Positions 23,181 through 35,693 of a DNA stretch of 64,000 nt are shown here, piece by piece. The translations under genes and the position numbers were made by a program. This DNA comes from Ctena decussata (lineage: Eukaryota; Mollusca; Bivalvia; Lucinida; Lucinidae), in contig OZ022500.1 in NCBI GenBank assembly GCA_963989385.1, positions 15,266,460-15,330,459 on the forward strand. The letters are read 5' to 3'. The notes below the pieces were generated by a model. That model saw only the letters and a program-made list of their open reading frames with translations. It did not search any database and had not been told where the DNA came from. Position 1 is the stretch's first letter; every line of letters starts with the position of its first letter.

Positions 23181-24480
23181 TGTCAGCTGTTGCTGCTGTT
23201 GGATTAAATATCTGTATCTACCATCTGTTGGTGGACTGCCTGCTGTTGAAGATAGGTAGTGAGAGTGTCAGCTGTTGCTGCAGCTTGATTGAATACCTGT
23301 ATCAGCAAGCAGCTTGTGGATTGCCTGCTGTTGAAGATAGGTGGTGACAGTGACAGCTGTTGCCGCTGCTGCATTAAATATCTGTATCTGCCATCTGTTT
23401 GTGGACTGCCTGCTGTTGAAGAAGGGTAGTGAGGGTGACAGCTGTTGCTGCTGCTGGATTGATTATTTGTATCTGCAAGCAGTTGGTGGACTGCCTGCTG
23501 TTGAAGATAGATAGTGAGAGTGACAGCTGTTGCTGCTGCTGGATTAAATATTTGTTCATGCAATCTGTTGGTGGACTGCCTGCTGTTGAAGATAGATAGT
23601 GAGAGTGACAGCTGTTGCTGCTGCTGGATTAAATTTCTATATCTGCCATCTGCTTGCTGTTGACGATGGGTAGTGAGGGTGACAGCTGTTGCTGCTGCTG
23701 TACAAGATATCTGTATCTGCCTTCTGTTTATGGACTGCCTGCTGTTGAAGACAGGTGGTCAGAGTTACAGCTGTTGCTCCTGCTGTATTAAATATCTGTA
23801 TCTGCCATCTGTTGGTGGACTGCCTGCTGTTCAAGAAAGGTAGTGAGAGCGACAGCTATTGCTGCTGCTTGATTAAATATCTGTATCTACCATCTGTAGG
23901 TGGACTGCCTGCTGTTGAAGATAAGTAGTGAGAGTGACAGCTGTTGCTGCTGCTGGATTAAATATCTGTATCTACCATCTGTAGGTGGACTGCCTGCTGT
24001 TGAAGATAGGTAGTGAAAGTGACAGCTGTTGCTGCTGCTGGACTAAATATCAGTATCTACCTTCTGTTGGTGGACTGCCTTCTGTTGAAGATATGTAATG
24101 AGAGTGACAGCTGTTGCTGCTGCTGGATTAAATATCTGTATCTGCCATCTGTTTGTGCACTGCCAGTTTTGAAGATAGGTATTGAGTTACAGCTGTTGCT
24201 GCTGCTGGACAAATTATCTGTATCTGCCATCTGTTTGTGGACTACCTGCTTTTGAAGAAGGGTAGTGAGAGTGACAGCTGTAGCTGCTGGTGGATTAAAT
24301 ATCTGTATCTGCTATCTGTTGATGAACTGCCTGCTGTTGAAGATAGGTAGTGAGAATGGCAGGTGTTGCTTCTGCTGGATTAAATATCTGTATATGTCGT
24401 CTGTTTGTGGACTGCCTGCTGTTGAAGGAAAGTAGTGAGAGTCACTTCAGTTGCTGCTGCTTGAATTATATCTTTTTTCT
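23180..24480. repeat. 85-bp satellite, about 15 units
   Basis: GTGGACTGCC recurs with 85-bp spacing (for example 23401, 23486 and 23571). Each unit holds GTGACAGCTGTTGCTGCTGC and ATCTGTATCTGCCATCTG. One unit near 23646 is shortened. Confidence 0.9.
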
Positions 24481-24949
24481 ACCATCTGTTGGTGGTTATA
24501 CTCATGATACCAGGAGCTGCTTCTGGAGACGAAACTAACCTTTGCTGCTGCCTTCTGTTACGAGGGTGATAGCTGCTGCTGACAGTGGACGGAGTGATAT
24601 CTGCAGTAAGTTTTAGTTAGAGTTACTACTTCTTGTGGTGTACGTGACTAGAGTGATATATTGTGCTGTTGTTTATCAACGAGTGAAAACTGATGCTGAT
24701 GGTTTCTGTGATATTTGCTAGCTGCTGCTGTATCTTCAACTTAACAGCAGTAGAAGTTATTTCATTCCTCCTCTTAGACAACAACAGCAAATCTTACTCT
24801 CCACCTAGGTTGCAGGATGCGGCTCTTTTACAACCAGCTGTAGCAGCGTGTGAATTAAAAAAACCCCATAAAATCTGCTACTTCTATCATCAGAAAAGAA
24901 TAAGACAAAAGCGATAAGCCGTACTAACTGCAACTGCGGCATTCGCAAT

Positions 24950-25830
24950 TGTACCAATTAAAAACCACAATCAACAGCTAATGCTTTCGACAGATGGTGG
25001 TGCCACTAAAAACAACACCAGCAGCTGCTTATGATACCACCGTCAGTAACTGACACCACCATCAGCAGCCTATGCTTTTACTTACAGCAGCAGCAAAATG
25101 TACTCTAAACACTAGTGGCAACAGCTGACATCCCTCTGATCTCCGATATAGGCAGATTTACTAAAAGCAGCGACTGCTTATGACACCACCATCAGCAACT
25201 GACATCACCATTAGCAACTAATACTTAATCAACAGCATCCGTAATGGTTATTCTCAATACTAATGACAGTAGCTGATATCCCTCTGTTCTCCGATATCGG
25301 CAGATGGTAGGGTCACTGTCACTAATGATAACACCAGCAGCTCATTCTGACTCCACCATTTGCAACTGACATCACCATCAGCAGCTGATGCTTTCATCAA
25401 CAGCAGTAGTTATTCTAAATACTTATGGCAGCAGCTAATGTCCCGCTGTTCTCCAATATCAAAAGATGGTGGTGTCACTATCACTAATAAACAACATCAG
25501 GAGCTGCTTATGACACCACCATCAGCAACTGACTACATTATCAGCAGCTGAAGATTTCCTCAACAACAGCAGCAAAAGTTATCCTGAATACATTATGGCA
25601 GCAGCTGATGTCCTTCTGTTCTCCGATATCGGCAGATGGTGGTGTAACTATAAAAAAAACACTAGCAGCTGCTTATGACACCAGCATCAGGAACTGACTT
25701 CTCCATCAGCAGCTATTGCTTTTACTTACAGCAGCAGCAAAAGTTATTCTCAGTACTAATGGCAGCACCTGATGTCCCTCTGATCTTCAATATCGACAGA
25801 TGATGTGGTCTCTGGTACAAACATCAGCAT
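24950..25830. repeat. Second CAGCAGCTG-rich array
   Basis: Continues the theme of 20870-23180 with more decay: GACACCACCATCAGCAACTG, TCTCCGATATCGGCAGATGG and CAGCAGCAAAAGTTATTCT spacers. Confidence 0.8.
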
Positions 25831-26250
25831 CTGCTTATGAAAAATGGCGGAGCAGCAGATGTTACTCCTGTCAAACCACCAACATTAGTGTCTGCAAATA
25901 CTACACACGGCAAAAACAGTAATATAAGCCTAAATCCTTACTATAAACAGTGGCTGACACTTTTAATAACACCATTATCACAGGCAGCATATATCAATCT
26001 TAAAAAAAAAAAAAAGAATATTGAAAACATCAGCATCAGTTGTCACTATCATACCACGAACAGAAGCAGCAGTGTAACAGCAACAAAGTAGAAAAAGTTG
26101 CAACACTCTCTATCAACAACTAGAAACAACAAATATTAGGCCCCAGCACAAAATATCAAAAGATGTCAGTCTTGCAATAAAAAGAGTGTCAGGAAGTGTC
26201 TCTCTCACCACCAAATGTTGCATCACAAATTCTTTTCACACCCGTAGCAT

Positions 26251-26376
<126 letters not shown>

Positions 26377-26600
26377 GAATGTTTATTCAAGTGCTATATA
26401 GGTTATGTAGCCCTTGAGCATATACATGTACATACATGCAATACAAATATAAACGGTGTGACAGGTAGTACAATAAGTGCATAATTTCACCTTAATAAAT
26501 ACAGAATAATATGTGAGTCAAGAATCATTAATACTTAAAGCTATTAATTTCTTTCCTCTGAGCTATATCCTAACCTATCCCACTTAGACCTTATCTTTGC

Positions 26601-27002
26601 TTGGTGAAAACTGTGTGACTCTTCTTGTAATATCCCTTCGGGCACTATGCCTAACCTGCATTGAACCAACGTCGATTCGACATCATGACGTCGAATCGTC
26701 TTCGGCTCAAAGCTGATCAAACCCTATGTGCCCGACGGGTTATTTGTTAGGTAACTTAATTCGTTGCGACCCCTAAACTACATATAAGGCACACCTGTCA
26801 TACGAATTGGAGAGAACTGTGTGACTCTTCTTGTAATATCCCTTCGAGCACTATGCTTAGCCAGCATCGGACCAACGTCGATTCGATATCATGACGTCGA
26901 ATCGACGTTGGTCCAAAGCTGATCAAGCCCCATGTGCCCGACGGGTTATTTGTAAGGTAACTTAATTCGTTGCGAGCCCTAAACTACATATAAGGCACAT
27001 CT
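26601..27002. repeat. 206-bp satellite, left block (2 units)
   Basis: CTGTGTGACTCTTCTTGTAA occurs at 26611 and 26818. Each unit contains an inner hairpin, AACGTCGATTCGATATCATG with its complement. The array resumes at 30441 after an inserted element. Confidence 0.85.
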
Positions 27003-30000
27003 CAGTCATTCCAAAATTAACGTGCATATCGATGTCCCTTCGGTATTTATCACAAAATAAGCAAAATACATTTAATCTTTTTAGGTTTTCCATTTACCTA
27101 CAACACGTCTGTAAATTCGAATATGTTAGATTTCAAATGGGCCGCATAGTTCTACAAATCTAGTGAACGAAGGTTCCCCACATGTGCACTATCATGGTGT
27201 CCCGATTACACGGTTGCAGGATGTTTTGTCGTATTTTTATCCGAATAACTGTCTATTGAGACCGTGTTTTGCTGTTAAAATTTAGTTATCATGCAATTAA
27301 ACCCAAAACACCCCAGTAAATCTACACCTATCTTTGTCTTTGCGATTTATCAATTCCGTAAAATATGTCCCAGCGTTCTATGTCAACTCCGTTACGACAG
27401 ATAGTTTTGGCTGAGCTACGGTTATGCCCCTTGGTATGCAAAAAGTGATGACGTTTATGTTCAAGTTTTGCGGTGCGAAAAATAAGAATGAAGATGGCAG
27501 CGAGGACACTAACATGAATGTCAGTGAAAAACTTGCTGGTAGGTGATCATTTTCATGCGTATATTAATACGTGGTCAACTCCATTCATGCTTTATCATAG
27601 AAACGTTCTACAGTAATTTGAAAACAGTGCGACACAGGGTATAATAATCGAACTGAGAAATGCGTAAGGGCTTTTGTTTACAGTGACGCTCCCGAAAAAG
27701 GAAATTACATGGCGAAGTGTGTCTAAATGTCAACTCTGTTACGGTCAACTCCATTACGAATTTTGTAACGGAGTTGACGGATTCGTAACGGAGTTGACTT
27801 TGCAGTCTTGTTGGTTTCCAGACGACAGCTCACAACTGATGTACTTCTTACAAATGTATATTTGCATAGATATTCTTAGTTATTAAGTTAATTGAGTGAG
27901 TATATAAACTTGAGAACTGACTGAATCCGGTCCCAAACCTTATTCCACACATCAAAGGGAAAGATTGACATACACATGCAAACAGACAACAAAATCGCAG
28001 GTGCTAAGCCGAGCCAGCAGCTCTTTCCCAAACGGGTGGTACCAAACTGTTAAAATGAAAACATGAAATAAAACTGAATTGTTTAATTCTTCTTTGTGAG
28101 CAGTTCTTCCCTCGTATTTCGAAAACCACAAAATAGTCAGGTAAATTAATAAAAAGTTCATCTCTAGCAGTAAATTGTTAAGTAATAATTCACTATTTGA
28201 AGGTCAGTTGCTAAGTGGACTATATCACGAGCACATAGGACGAGTGATTTCTTTACGGACAACAACCGACAAAAAGTGAAATATTACTCAACGATCCAAA
28301 CACTTGAGCAGAGCCATTTAGTTCTAACAAGAAAAAAATATTTTAACAAAGTCGAAATGGTTCAGAGAAGAGCAATTAGATGAACAAAATTCATATTCTC
28401 CTCATGCTAGCGTTACTAAAATGAAAACTCAAATTGGCCTAAGAACACTTGAACAGAGGACAGCAGATGCAAGAGTGATAATGCAATTTAAAATCGCATA
28501 CTTCTTGTTGCCATTCCTTTGCCACCATACTATGAACAGCCCCTTAGAGCCACCCCCTCGCACTGCGTCAGATACACACATCCGTGAATTATTAAAAATA
28601 CTCGTTCTTCCCTGCAGTCAGTGTGTATTGGAACAGATTACCTAGTTCTGTAGTGACACTGTCTACACTGGATCAGTTCATAATGGACTGAAATTCATAT
28701 TCTCCTCATGCTAGCGTTACTAAAATGAAAACTCAAATTGGCCTAAGAACACTTGAACAGAGGACAACAGATGCAAGAGTGATAATGCAATTTAAAATCG
28801 CATACTTCTTGTTGCCATTCCTTTGCCACCATACTATGAACAGCCCCTTAGAGCCACCCCCTCGCACTGCGTCAGATACACACATCCGTGAATTACTAAA
28901 AATACTCGTTCTTCCCTGCAGTCAGTATGTATTGGAACAGATTACCTAGTTCTGTAGTGACACTGTCTACACTGGATCAGTTCATAATGGACTTAAAATT
29001 CATATTCTCCTCATGCTAGCGTTACTAAAATGAAAACTCAAATTGGCCTAAGAACACTTGAACAGAGGACAGCAGATGCAAGAGTGATAATGCAATTTAA
29101 AATCGCATACTTCTTGTTGCCATTCCTTTGCCACCATACTATGAACAGCCCCTTAGAGCCACCCCTCGCACTGCGTCAGATACACACATCCGTGAATTAT
29201 TAAAAATACTCGTTCTTCCCTGCAGTCAGTGTGTATTGGAACAGATTACCTAGTTCTGTAGTGACACTGTCTACACTGGATCAGTTCATAATGGACTGAT
29301 AGAGTGGCAGTGCGGTCACTTGACCATCACATGTTCCAACTGAACAAAATCTGTTTTCAACCTGATTTTAATTCTTGTACAGACTTTTAACTCTATTACC
29401 TTTTATTTTGTTCTTATTTTTTTACACTTTTTGTACCGTGGGTTTACGACGCAATCCACCTAAACGTAATCCCCGCGAGGAGGTGTTGCAGTCTATAAAA
29501 AAGAAAGCAACAAGGTAAGTCTTAATGTTTCCTTTAGAGTCTTCCACAATTTCGCTATTGTAATGAACAATCCTGTGAATATTTTTGACTGTTGCCTAGA
29601 CATTTGTGTATTTCATGCAACTGTTATACACAAAATTACCGAAAACAGTCTTAAGCCAACCAAACATAAAATCCGCGTCGTTGAATTCCACCCAGTGATT
29701 TTTTGCTGAATAAATCTCGGATTTTTTTTCCATTTTTCCCCCATAGGCTCAGTGTGTTAGAATTGTAAAAAACATTTACACAAAGGTCAGTAGGGTGTAA
29801 TGAATAAAAGGAATTAAAATAAAAATGTAGGATTTGTGAAAAGGTATGCATGAAATTGTCAACTCCGTTACACTGTGTCCACACCGTTACACAAAGTCAT
29901 CTCCGTTACATGAGGTAAGATGCTAAATATACAAGTCAGCTGAGCAGAAACGGATTTTTTTCTTATTTTTATATACAATTATTATCATTATGTTGAATTT

Positions 30001-30436
30001 GAAATTTATATTAATTTCATATGTGCAGCATTTACCATTTGGGACAACAAAAACTGGTCTGCTATTGTACTATTACTGATTTTGTGGATCGAATTCAAAT
30101 ATAGTATAGTAAATAATATTCTGCTTTTATTTCCTCTACATTTATGCAGTAAACAAATGTGGACTCTTTCTTCATATCGAATAATTTTACATATATTTCA
30201 TCCACAACTTGAGTTGAAACAGAAAAAAAGTTCGTAACGGAGATGACAATTTCGGGCTAGACCATATCTAAAATTTTCAGTATGAATTAAATGCATACAG
30301 AACAATAAAATTAGAGTAGTATTTCAGATTCTGTGGAGACGTATCTAATGATTTGAGGTATTAGGAGGACAGTTTGTAGGCATTGATGTTTATTTGTGGT
30401 CATTTCACAGAATGTACGTTAATTTTGGAATGACTG
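27003..30436. mobile_element. 3.4-kb DNA element with TIRs and subterminal repeats, TSD ATCT
   Basis: CAGTCATTCCAAAATTAACG begins at 27003 and its reverse complement ends at 30436. ATCT repeats directly outside (26999-27002 and 30437-30440), and removing the element restores the 206-bp satellite. GTCAACTCCGTTACG-like motifs recur near both ends in both orientations (27384, 27571, 27728, 27743, 27765, 27785, then 29857, 29896, 30234), as expected for transposase-binding subterminal repeats. No intact transposase is seen. Superfamily unassigned. Confidence 0.8.
28340..29515 (+). mobile_element. LINE 3' end with triplicated 305-bp segment
   Basis: The translated pieces show the C-terminal tail typical of non-LTR retrotransposons: VEMVQRRAIR, then SVTKMKTQIGLRTLEQR and, in another frame, SFFPAVSVYWNRLPSSVV. 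The segment from about 28389 is present three times, with ATG codons at 28421, 28725 and 29030. A 3' UTR with the usual GCAGTCTATAAAAAAGAAAG ending follows. It is frameshifted and 5'-truncated, so not functional. Confidence 0.75.
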
Positions 30437-30440
30437 ATCT

Positions 30441-31275
30441 GTCATGCGAATTGGAGAGAACTGTGTGACTCTTCTTGTAATATCCCTTCGGCACTATGCT
30501 TAGCCAGCATTTGACCAACGTCGATTCGATATCATGACGTCGAACCGACGCTGGTCCAAACTTGATAAAACCCCATGTGCCCTACGGGATATTTGTAAGG
30601 TAACTTAATTCGTTGCGAGCCCTAAACTACATATAACGCACATCTCTTATGCAAAATGGAGAGAACTTTGTGACTCTTCTTGTAATATCCCTTCGGGCAC
30701 TATGCTTAGCCAGCATTTGACCAACGTCGATTCGATATCATGACGTCGAACCGACGCTGGTCCAAACTTGATCAAACCCCATGTGCCCTACGGGATATTT
30801 GTAAGGTAACTTAATTCGTTGCGAGCCCTAAACTACATATAACGCACATCTCTTATGCAAAATGGAGAGAACTTTGTGACTCTTCTTGTAATATCCCTTC
30901 GGGCACTATGTTTAGCCAGCATTGAACCAACGTCGATTCGATATCATGACGTCGAACCGACGCTGATTCAAAGCTGATCAAACCCCCATGTGCCCGACGG
31001 GATATTTGTAAGGTAACTTAACTCGTTGCGAGCCCTAAACTACATATAAGGCACATCTGTTATGCAAATTGAAGAGAACTGTGTGACGCTTCTTCTTGTA
31101 ATATCCCTTCGGGCACTATGATTAGCCAGCATTGAACCAACGCCGATTCGATATCATGACGTCGAATCGACGTTGGTCCAAAGCTGATCAAGCCCCATGT
31201 GCCCGAAGGGATATTTGAAAGGTAACTTAATTCGTTGCGAGCCCTAAACTACATATAACGCATATCTGTCATGCA
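30441..31275. repeat. 206-bp satellite, right block (4 units)
   Basis: The CTGTGTGACT or CTTTGTGACT landmark occurs at 30461, 30666, 30872 and 31080. The units are the continuation of 26601-27002. Confidence 0.9.
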
Positions 31276-32235
31276 AAACACCCAAAGTGGCTATGTGAAA
31301 AAGCAAACACCAGTTTGAGTACCTAAAAAAACAAAACAGTTTTGTGTCTACACTGAAAACACATATTTGAAGGAAAAAAAGAGAAAATAAATCTTACGTA
31401 AATATATGGCAGCAGAGGGACATCAGCTGCTATATATTTTTTTTCGTTGATGCTGACAATGGCTTTCTGAACAACCCTAACGACCTTGCATATTCAAGCA
31501 TTCTGTTGTTTTTATTTCTCTGTTTATACCAGTACCATGGTCTTGCATGCTCTTAGTATTAGTCCTCAAACACATACATTGAGATGACACTAGAAGCATT
31601 TAGATGCAGGAAAAAATAATTGTAATTAAATAAATAAACTTGAAAAATTAACTTCTGAAAATTAACTTTGACCTTGTCTTTTTTTTTCAAACATCTTGCT
31701 GATCTTACCCAACAAGTAGAGCCAAACTAAAAACAGGGGATAAATGAGCAATAAAAAGGCAAATAAGAAGAGAGGGAAAAAGAGAAAAGAGTGGCCAAGA
31801 TCTGTAGGAAAATTTAAAAACGATGAGAAAAAATAAATGTCATGTTGAATAGCTAATTATAGTATCTTCTGCGGGAGTCTCAGCTGAAGTTGCGGACCTG
31901 GTGTTGTCTCAGAGGCAGCAGCAGTTGTTTCTTTCTGTACAGCTGCAGTTGATAGTTGATGCCAGAGGTACTATTGACCTACCTTAAATTAACTTGCAAG
32001 CTGAGCGAAAACGGATTTGCCATATATCGGTATTACGGTATTGTGAGACAACTTTATCATGTTTTTTTTTTTTAAGATACGTTTTCTGTAATAAGTACTT
32101 TAACTCCGAAATTCAACGCTGTTTAAGATGTTAATGGTCATATTTAACTCTGAGTTTATTTCATTTATAATAATTAATAACATTAAATAATACGCGGACT
32201 CTCAAACACTGTACACGTATCCTAGTGATAATTCG
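31276..32235. other. AT-rich spacer without recognised gene
   Basis: Contains purine-rich runs, a short CAGCTG-containing patch near 31930-31960 and a stretch resembling one next to the LINE at 29935 (GCTGAGC-GAAAACGGATTT). No open frame of note. Confidence 0.5.
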
Positions 32236-32239
32236 AATT

Positions 32240-33180
32240 ATGAACATCAATATTTTTATAGATATCCATAATTCGATTTATCGATATCCATAATTCGAAC
32301 TCAGGATATCCGAAAATCATAATTATTAATAGATATAATTTGTATCATGGATATCACAAATCCGATTTTTGGATATTCATAATTTGATTTATGGATGGTC
32401 ATAAATCGAATTATGGATATCGGATATCACTTATTACTAATGGATATCAATAAATCAAATAGGTGATACCAATGTCGAATTAGTGATATCCATTAATCAT
32501 TAAGATTATTAGATATCCATAATTCAAATATTAAGTAAAATCCATAATTCGGGTTACGGATATCAATATTTGGGCTCGTTTATGTATAACACTAATTAGA
32601 ATTATGGATATCATATATTCTTCGTTACAAATAATAAGTTTAAATAACGACTGCTCTGCGATTATTTATGGATATTTACTATTCAAATTATGGATATCAA
32701 TTATTCAGTCCGATTTCTTGATATAACTTATTTAAAATATGGATATCCCTACTTCGAATTACATATATGAGCCGCGACACGGGAAAACCAACAATCTGGT
32801 TGTGCACCCAGCGCAGACTCAGATCAGCCTGGGCATCCGCCCAGTCTGATCAGAGTCTTCGCTGTCCGCATGGAGGTAGCTAAGACCCTTAGCTACCCTT
32901 TGGGCACTAAACGAAGAGTCTGATCAAACTTGGCGAATGCCCAGGCTGATCTGAATCTGCACTGGGTGCACAACCACATTGTTGGTTTTCTCGTGTCACG
33001 GCTCATATGTATTTCCATAATACTGCCCATAGCTATCAATAACTCTAATTATGGCTATCCATAAATCGAATTAGTGATATCATAATTCGAATTGGTGATA
33101 TCCATAAAATCGGATATGTGACATCCATAATTCGAAGTTGTGATATCCATTCTTTGAATAAGTGATATCAATAAATGGGC
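32240..33180. repeat. GATATC-rich repeat, interrupted by a MITE
   Basis: Alternating ATGGATATC and AATTCGAATTA-like blocks as at 20060-20480. The array is split by the element at 32770-33004. Confidence 0.7.
32770..33004. mobile_element. Double-hairpin MITE copy, TSD ATATG
   Basis: A complete copy flanked by ATATG at 32765-32769 and 33005-33009, inserted within the GATATC-rich array. Confidence 0.85.
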
Positions 33181-33464
33181 TGACCAAGACCTGACAAATG
33201 TAACAATTTTCTACTTGCTCACTGCGCACTGGGAAAGCAAATACTTTTATTAGACCAGCAAAATTTCTTGCTTCTCCAGAATTATTGTTGTAACACAAAT
33301 TTCCGATGAAAGAGATTACAGGTGTGATCTACGAGACAGGGCTGAGATATATGATAAACTTTATTTTTCAACATTTTTTACATGTATCAACCAAATGAAA
33401 GAGTGCTGAAAATGTCTCCTTCCCCACCCCAACCTGCATTCGCACTGCTGAATTTTTTTCATCT

Positions 33465-33780
33465 CTCGTAACGATGTTCCCGAAGTGGCTCAGCGGTTTC
33501 CATCTGTTGGATTTTATTGTATGTGTATTTCAATTCTCGTAACGACATTGGATTTTATGTACTGTTCTGTTTCAGTTCTCCCAACGACGTTCGCCAAGTG
33601 CGTACGTAACTATAGTTGCGCACCCCTGGCGCCGAGTGTTCGTCCAAGTCCTATGTATATTGTTTTGTTCTCTTCTCTTCTCCTAACGACGTTCCCCATG
33701 TGGTCAGCGATACGTAACTATGACTATAGTTGCACACAGCCGTCCAAATTTATATTTTGTAATCGGCCCTATTAGCGCAC
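33465..33780. repeat. Degenerate tandem repeat with GGCGCCGAGTGT motif
   Basis: Three partial units share TCTC-TAACGACGTTC, AGTGG-CAGCG and ACGTAACTATAGTTGC. A single related piece occurs at 4314-4395 (CTGGCGCCGAGTGTCCGTCC). Confidence 0.5.
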
Positions 33781-34248
33781 GTGACCCAATAAGCGCAGAT
33801 CATGGGAAGTTCTGAGGCATATGATTTTTAGCGCACATATTTTTACTGGTTTATCCCTTTGATTGCTTGTTACAAGTGCTGAAAACACTATAAAATCTTA
33901 CAGTTTTCACTTACAAAGCATCTCCATCCTGCATGACTATATGCAGCTTTTCTCAAATGATTCAGTTTATTTCTATATATAATAATTCTTTGAAATGTGC
34001 GTTTATTAGGAAGAATGTCTACTGAAAGTATTTAATGTTTACAGTGCGCTAAACGGGTCGAATACGGTACACCTCTTATTTTTTTATTTATAATTTAGAA
34101 GCTTATTATATTTTGTTGGTATGTAAGGGAAGCAAACTATTCCAATTCAGTCTCTTATATGTACCATGTTTTAATCTTTGCCAAGGAAATAGATTTTTTT
34201 TTTGTATTTATTTTTTTTTAAATTTATTTTTGTAGCTATTCCATTCTA

Positions 34249-34748
34249 CAGCCGAGTGTCAAAAGTCTTTCCCCAAAAACAGATTTTCCATAGACTTCAA
34301 TGCATTTTCAAGTGTACGGGGAATTTTGCTGTAGCAAAACTGCTTATCTGACAATATCAAATTTTATATGGTTAGAAAGAGCAATAATTTTAGCAACATC
34401 TAATAATTTTGATTTGAACTGTAATTGATTGGTCTTTTAGAAATGTGCTTTTAAAGACAACACCTATACTTTTTCAGCAAATTTTGGACAACGTCACCAT
34501 TGACGTCAATAGAAAACTGCATTTCTGAAAATTTTATTGAAGTTCAAAGACTAGCAGTTTAATTGTCAGTGGGGTTAGGGCAAAATAAAAATTATTTTAT
34601 ATTGAAGAAATCTTTTAGGTTTTTAAGCATGCAAATATTATTAAGAATAGTTGAACAAAGGCCTCACAGTAAAATTTCTTGCACACTTGCAAATGCACTA
34701 CAGTCAATGGAAAAAATATTTTGGGGAAAGACTTTTGACACTTGGCTG
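34249..34748. mobile_element. 500-bp MITE with TA target duplication
   Basis: CAGCCGAGTGTCAAAAGTCT at 34249 is complementary (one mismatch) to the end at 34748, both flanked by TA. Complementarity extends about 45 bases, through TTTCCCCAAAA. Consistent with a Tc1/mariner-mobilised MITE. Confidence 0.8.
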
Positions 34749-35019
34749 TAGTATATATTATTCTCGCAAAGGAAATAAGTTAACATGTCTGTAAACTATA
34801 TATAGGCACAAGGGAGAAGCCTGCGAAAGATAAATCCTATTATTGTATAACTGCAACTACAGTTATTCATTTTAAACACAGACGTTATTATTATTATTAT
34901 TATTATCATCATTTGTCATTATTATTTTGGGCTTTACAGCCCTTACAAGAACACTTACCTATATCGAGCCGATCTTTCCTAGAAAGTGGGCTAAAACCAA
35001 ACTTACTGGGGTAAAACGT

Positions 35020-35095
35020 CAACGGCTGCTGCGAGGCTATCAGCAGCTGCTGCGAGGCTATCAGCAGCTGCTGCTGAGGCTAGCAGCGGCAGCTC
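35020..35095. repeat. Small CAGCAGCTGCTG-rich patch
   Basis: Three near-identical units, GCTGCTGCGAGGCTATCAGC. Similar in composition to the large arrays at 20870-25830. Confidence 0.6.
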
Positions 35096-35441
35096 GTGAT
35101 TTGGATGTTACTGAGTATTTCAGCCACTTTGGTAATTGGTATTGAAATCTTGTCTTATTTATAAATTTTCAGCATGCAAATATGCAGGTGCGTTTTGAAA
35201 TTTTGTCAATTTTGACAAAATTTCAATACGCACTTGCTTATTTGCCATATACGTAGTACGCCCTGGAAATATGTATGATATTATTGAAATAAAATACGAG
35301 TATGTTTAAACTAATAAAGGGAAACAATTTACATTCCCTAGAAAACGAAACTATTTTGAAATGAGGTTCCTAGGAAAGAATTTACTCCTTGAGGGTGCAA
35401 ATTCTATAAGATAACTCCCTTCTGAATGAGGCATCTTTTTC

Positions 35442-35447
35442 TTTATT
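35442..35447 (-). promoter_or_regulatory. Possible poly(A) signal of galactosyltransferase-like gene
   Basis: TTTATT on the plus strand reads AATAAA on the gene strand, 33 bases after the stop codon. This would give a very short 3' UTR, so an alternative signal further on is possible. Confidence 0.35.
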
Positions 35448-35479
35448 TATAATTATCTCCCCTGGAAGAACTCCTAACT

Positions 35480-35693
35480 TTAACAAAGAAAATGACTAAA
35501 AATACATGACCAGTTCATTAATATATCTTTGGAAAAATATGACAATACTGGTTTTGTATAATAGTCTGACTCGTTGATTCTCACATAAAGCCAAGTATAC
35601 TGAGGTTTCATCTCAACAGACAATAGTGTGTATTTCAAAGAGTTTAGACCGTCTGTTGCCTGGTTTTGTCCACTATGGTAAAGATGTTTTGAT
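35480..35693 (-). CDS. Galactosyltransferase-like gene exon 6 (terminal)
   Basis: The acceptor TTTATTTGCAG lies at 35694-35704 on the gene strand. It encodes residues 263-332, including [20 protein letters not shown], the conserved family C-terminal block. About 28 residues after RINE exceed the usual end of family members and may be a lineage-specific tail. Confidence 0.85.

Noticed and set aside
20870..25830. CRISPR-like array
   Set aside because: The repeats vary in length and sequence, spacers are themselves repeats, and the host context is clearly eukaryotic.
27437..27540. Short ATG frame (MQKVMTFMFKFCGAKNKNED) with a GTAGGT donor-like end
   Set aside because: It is inside the subterminal region of the 27003-30436 element, and no following exon was recognised. 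It could be a decayed transposon exon, but the evidence is too thin.
29425..29516. Exon-like frame GLRRNPPKRNPREEV ending in AAG|GTAAGT
   Set aside because: The position and the GCAGTCTATAAAAAAGAAAG ending fit a LINE 3' UTR directly after the RT tail, and no acceptor precedes it.
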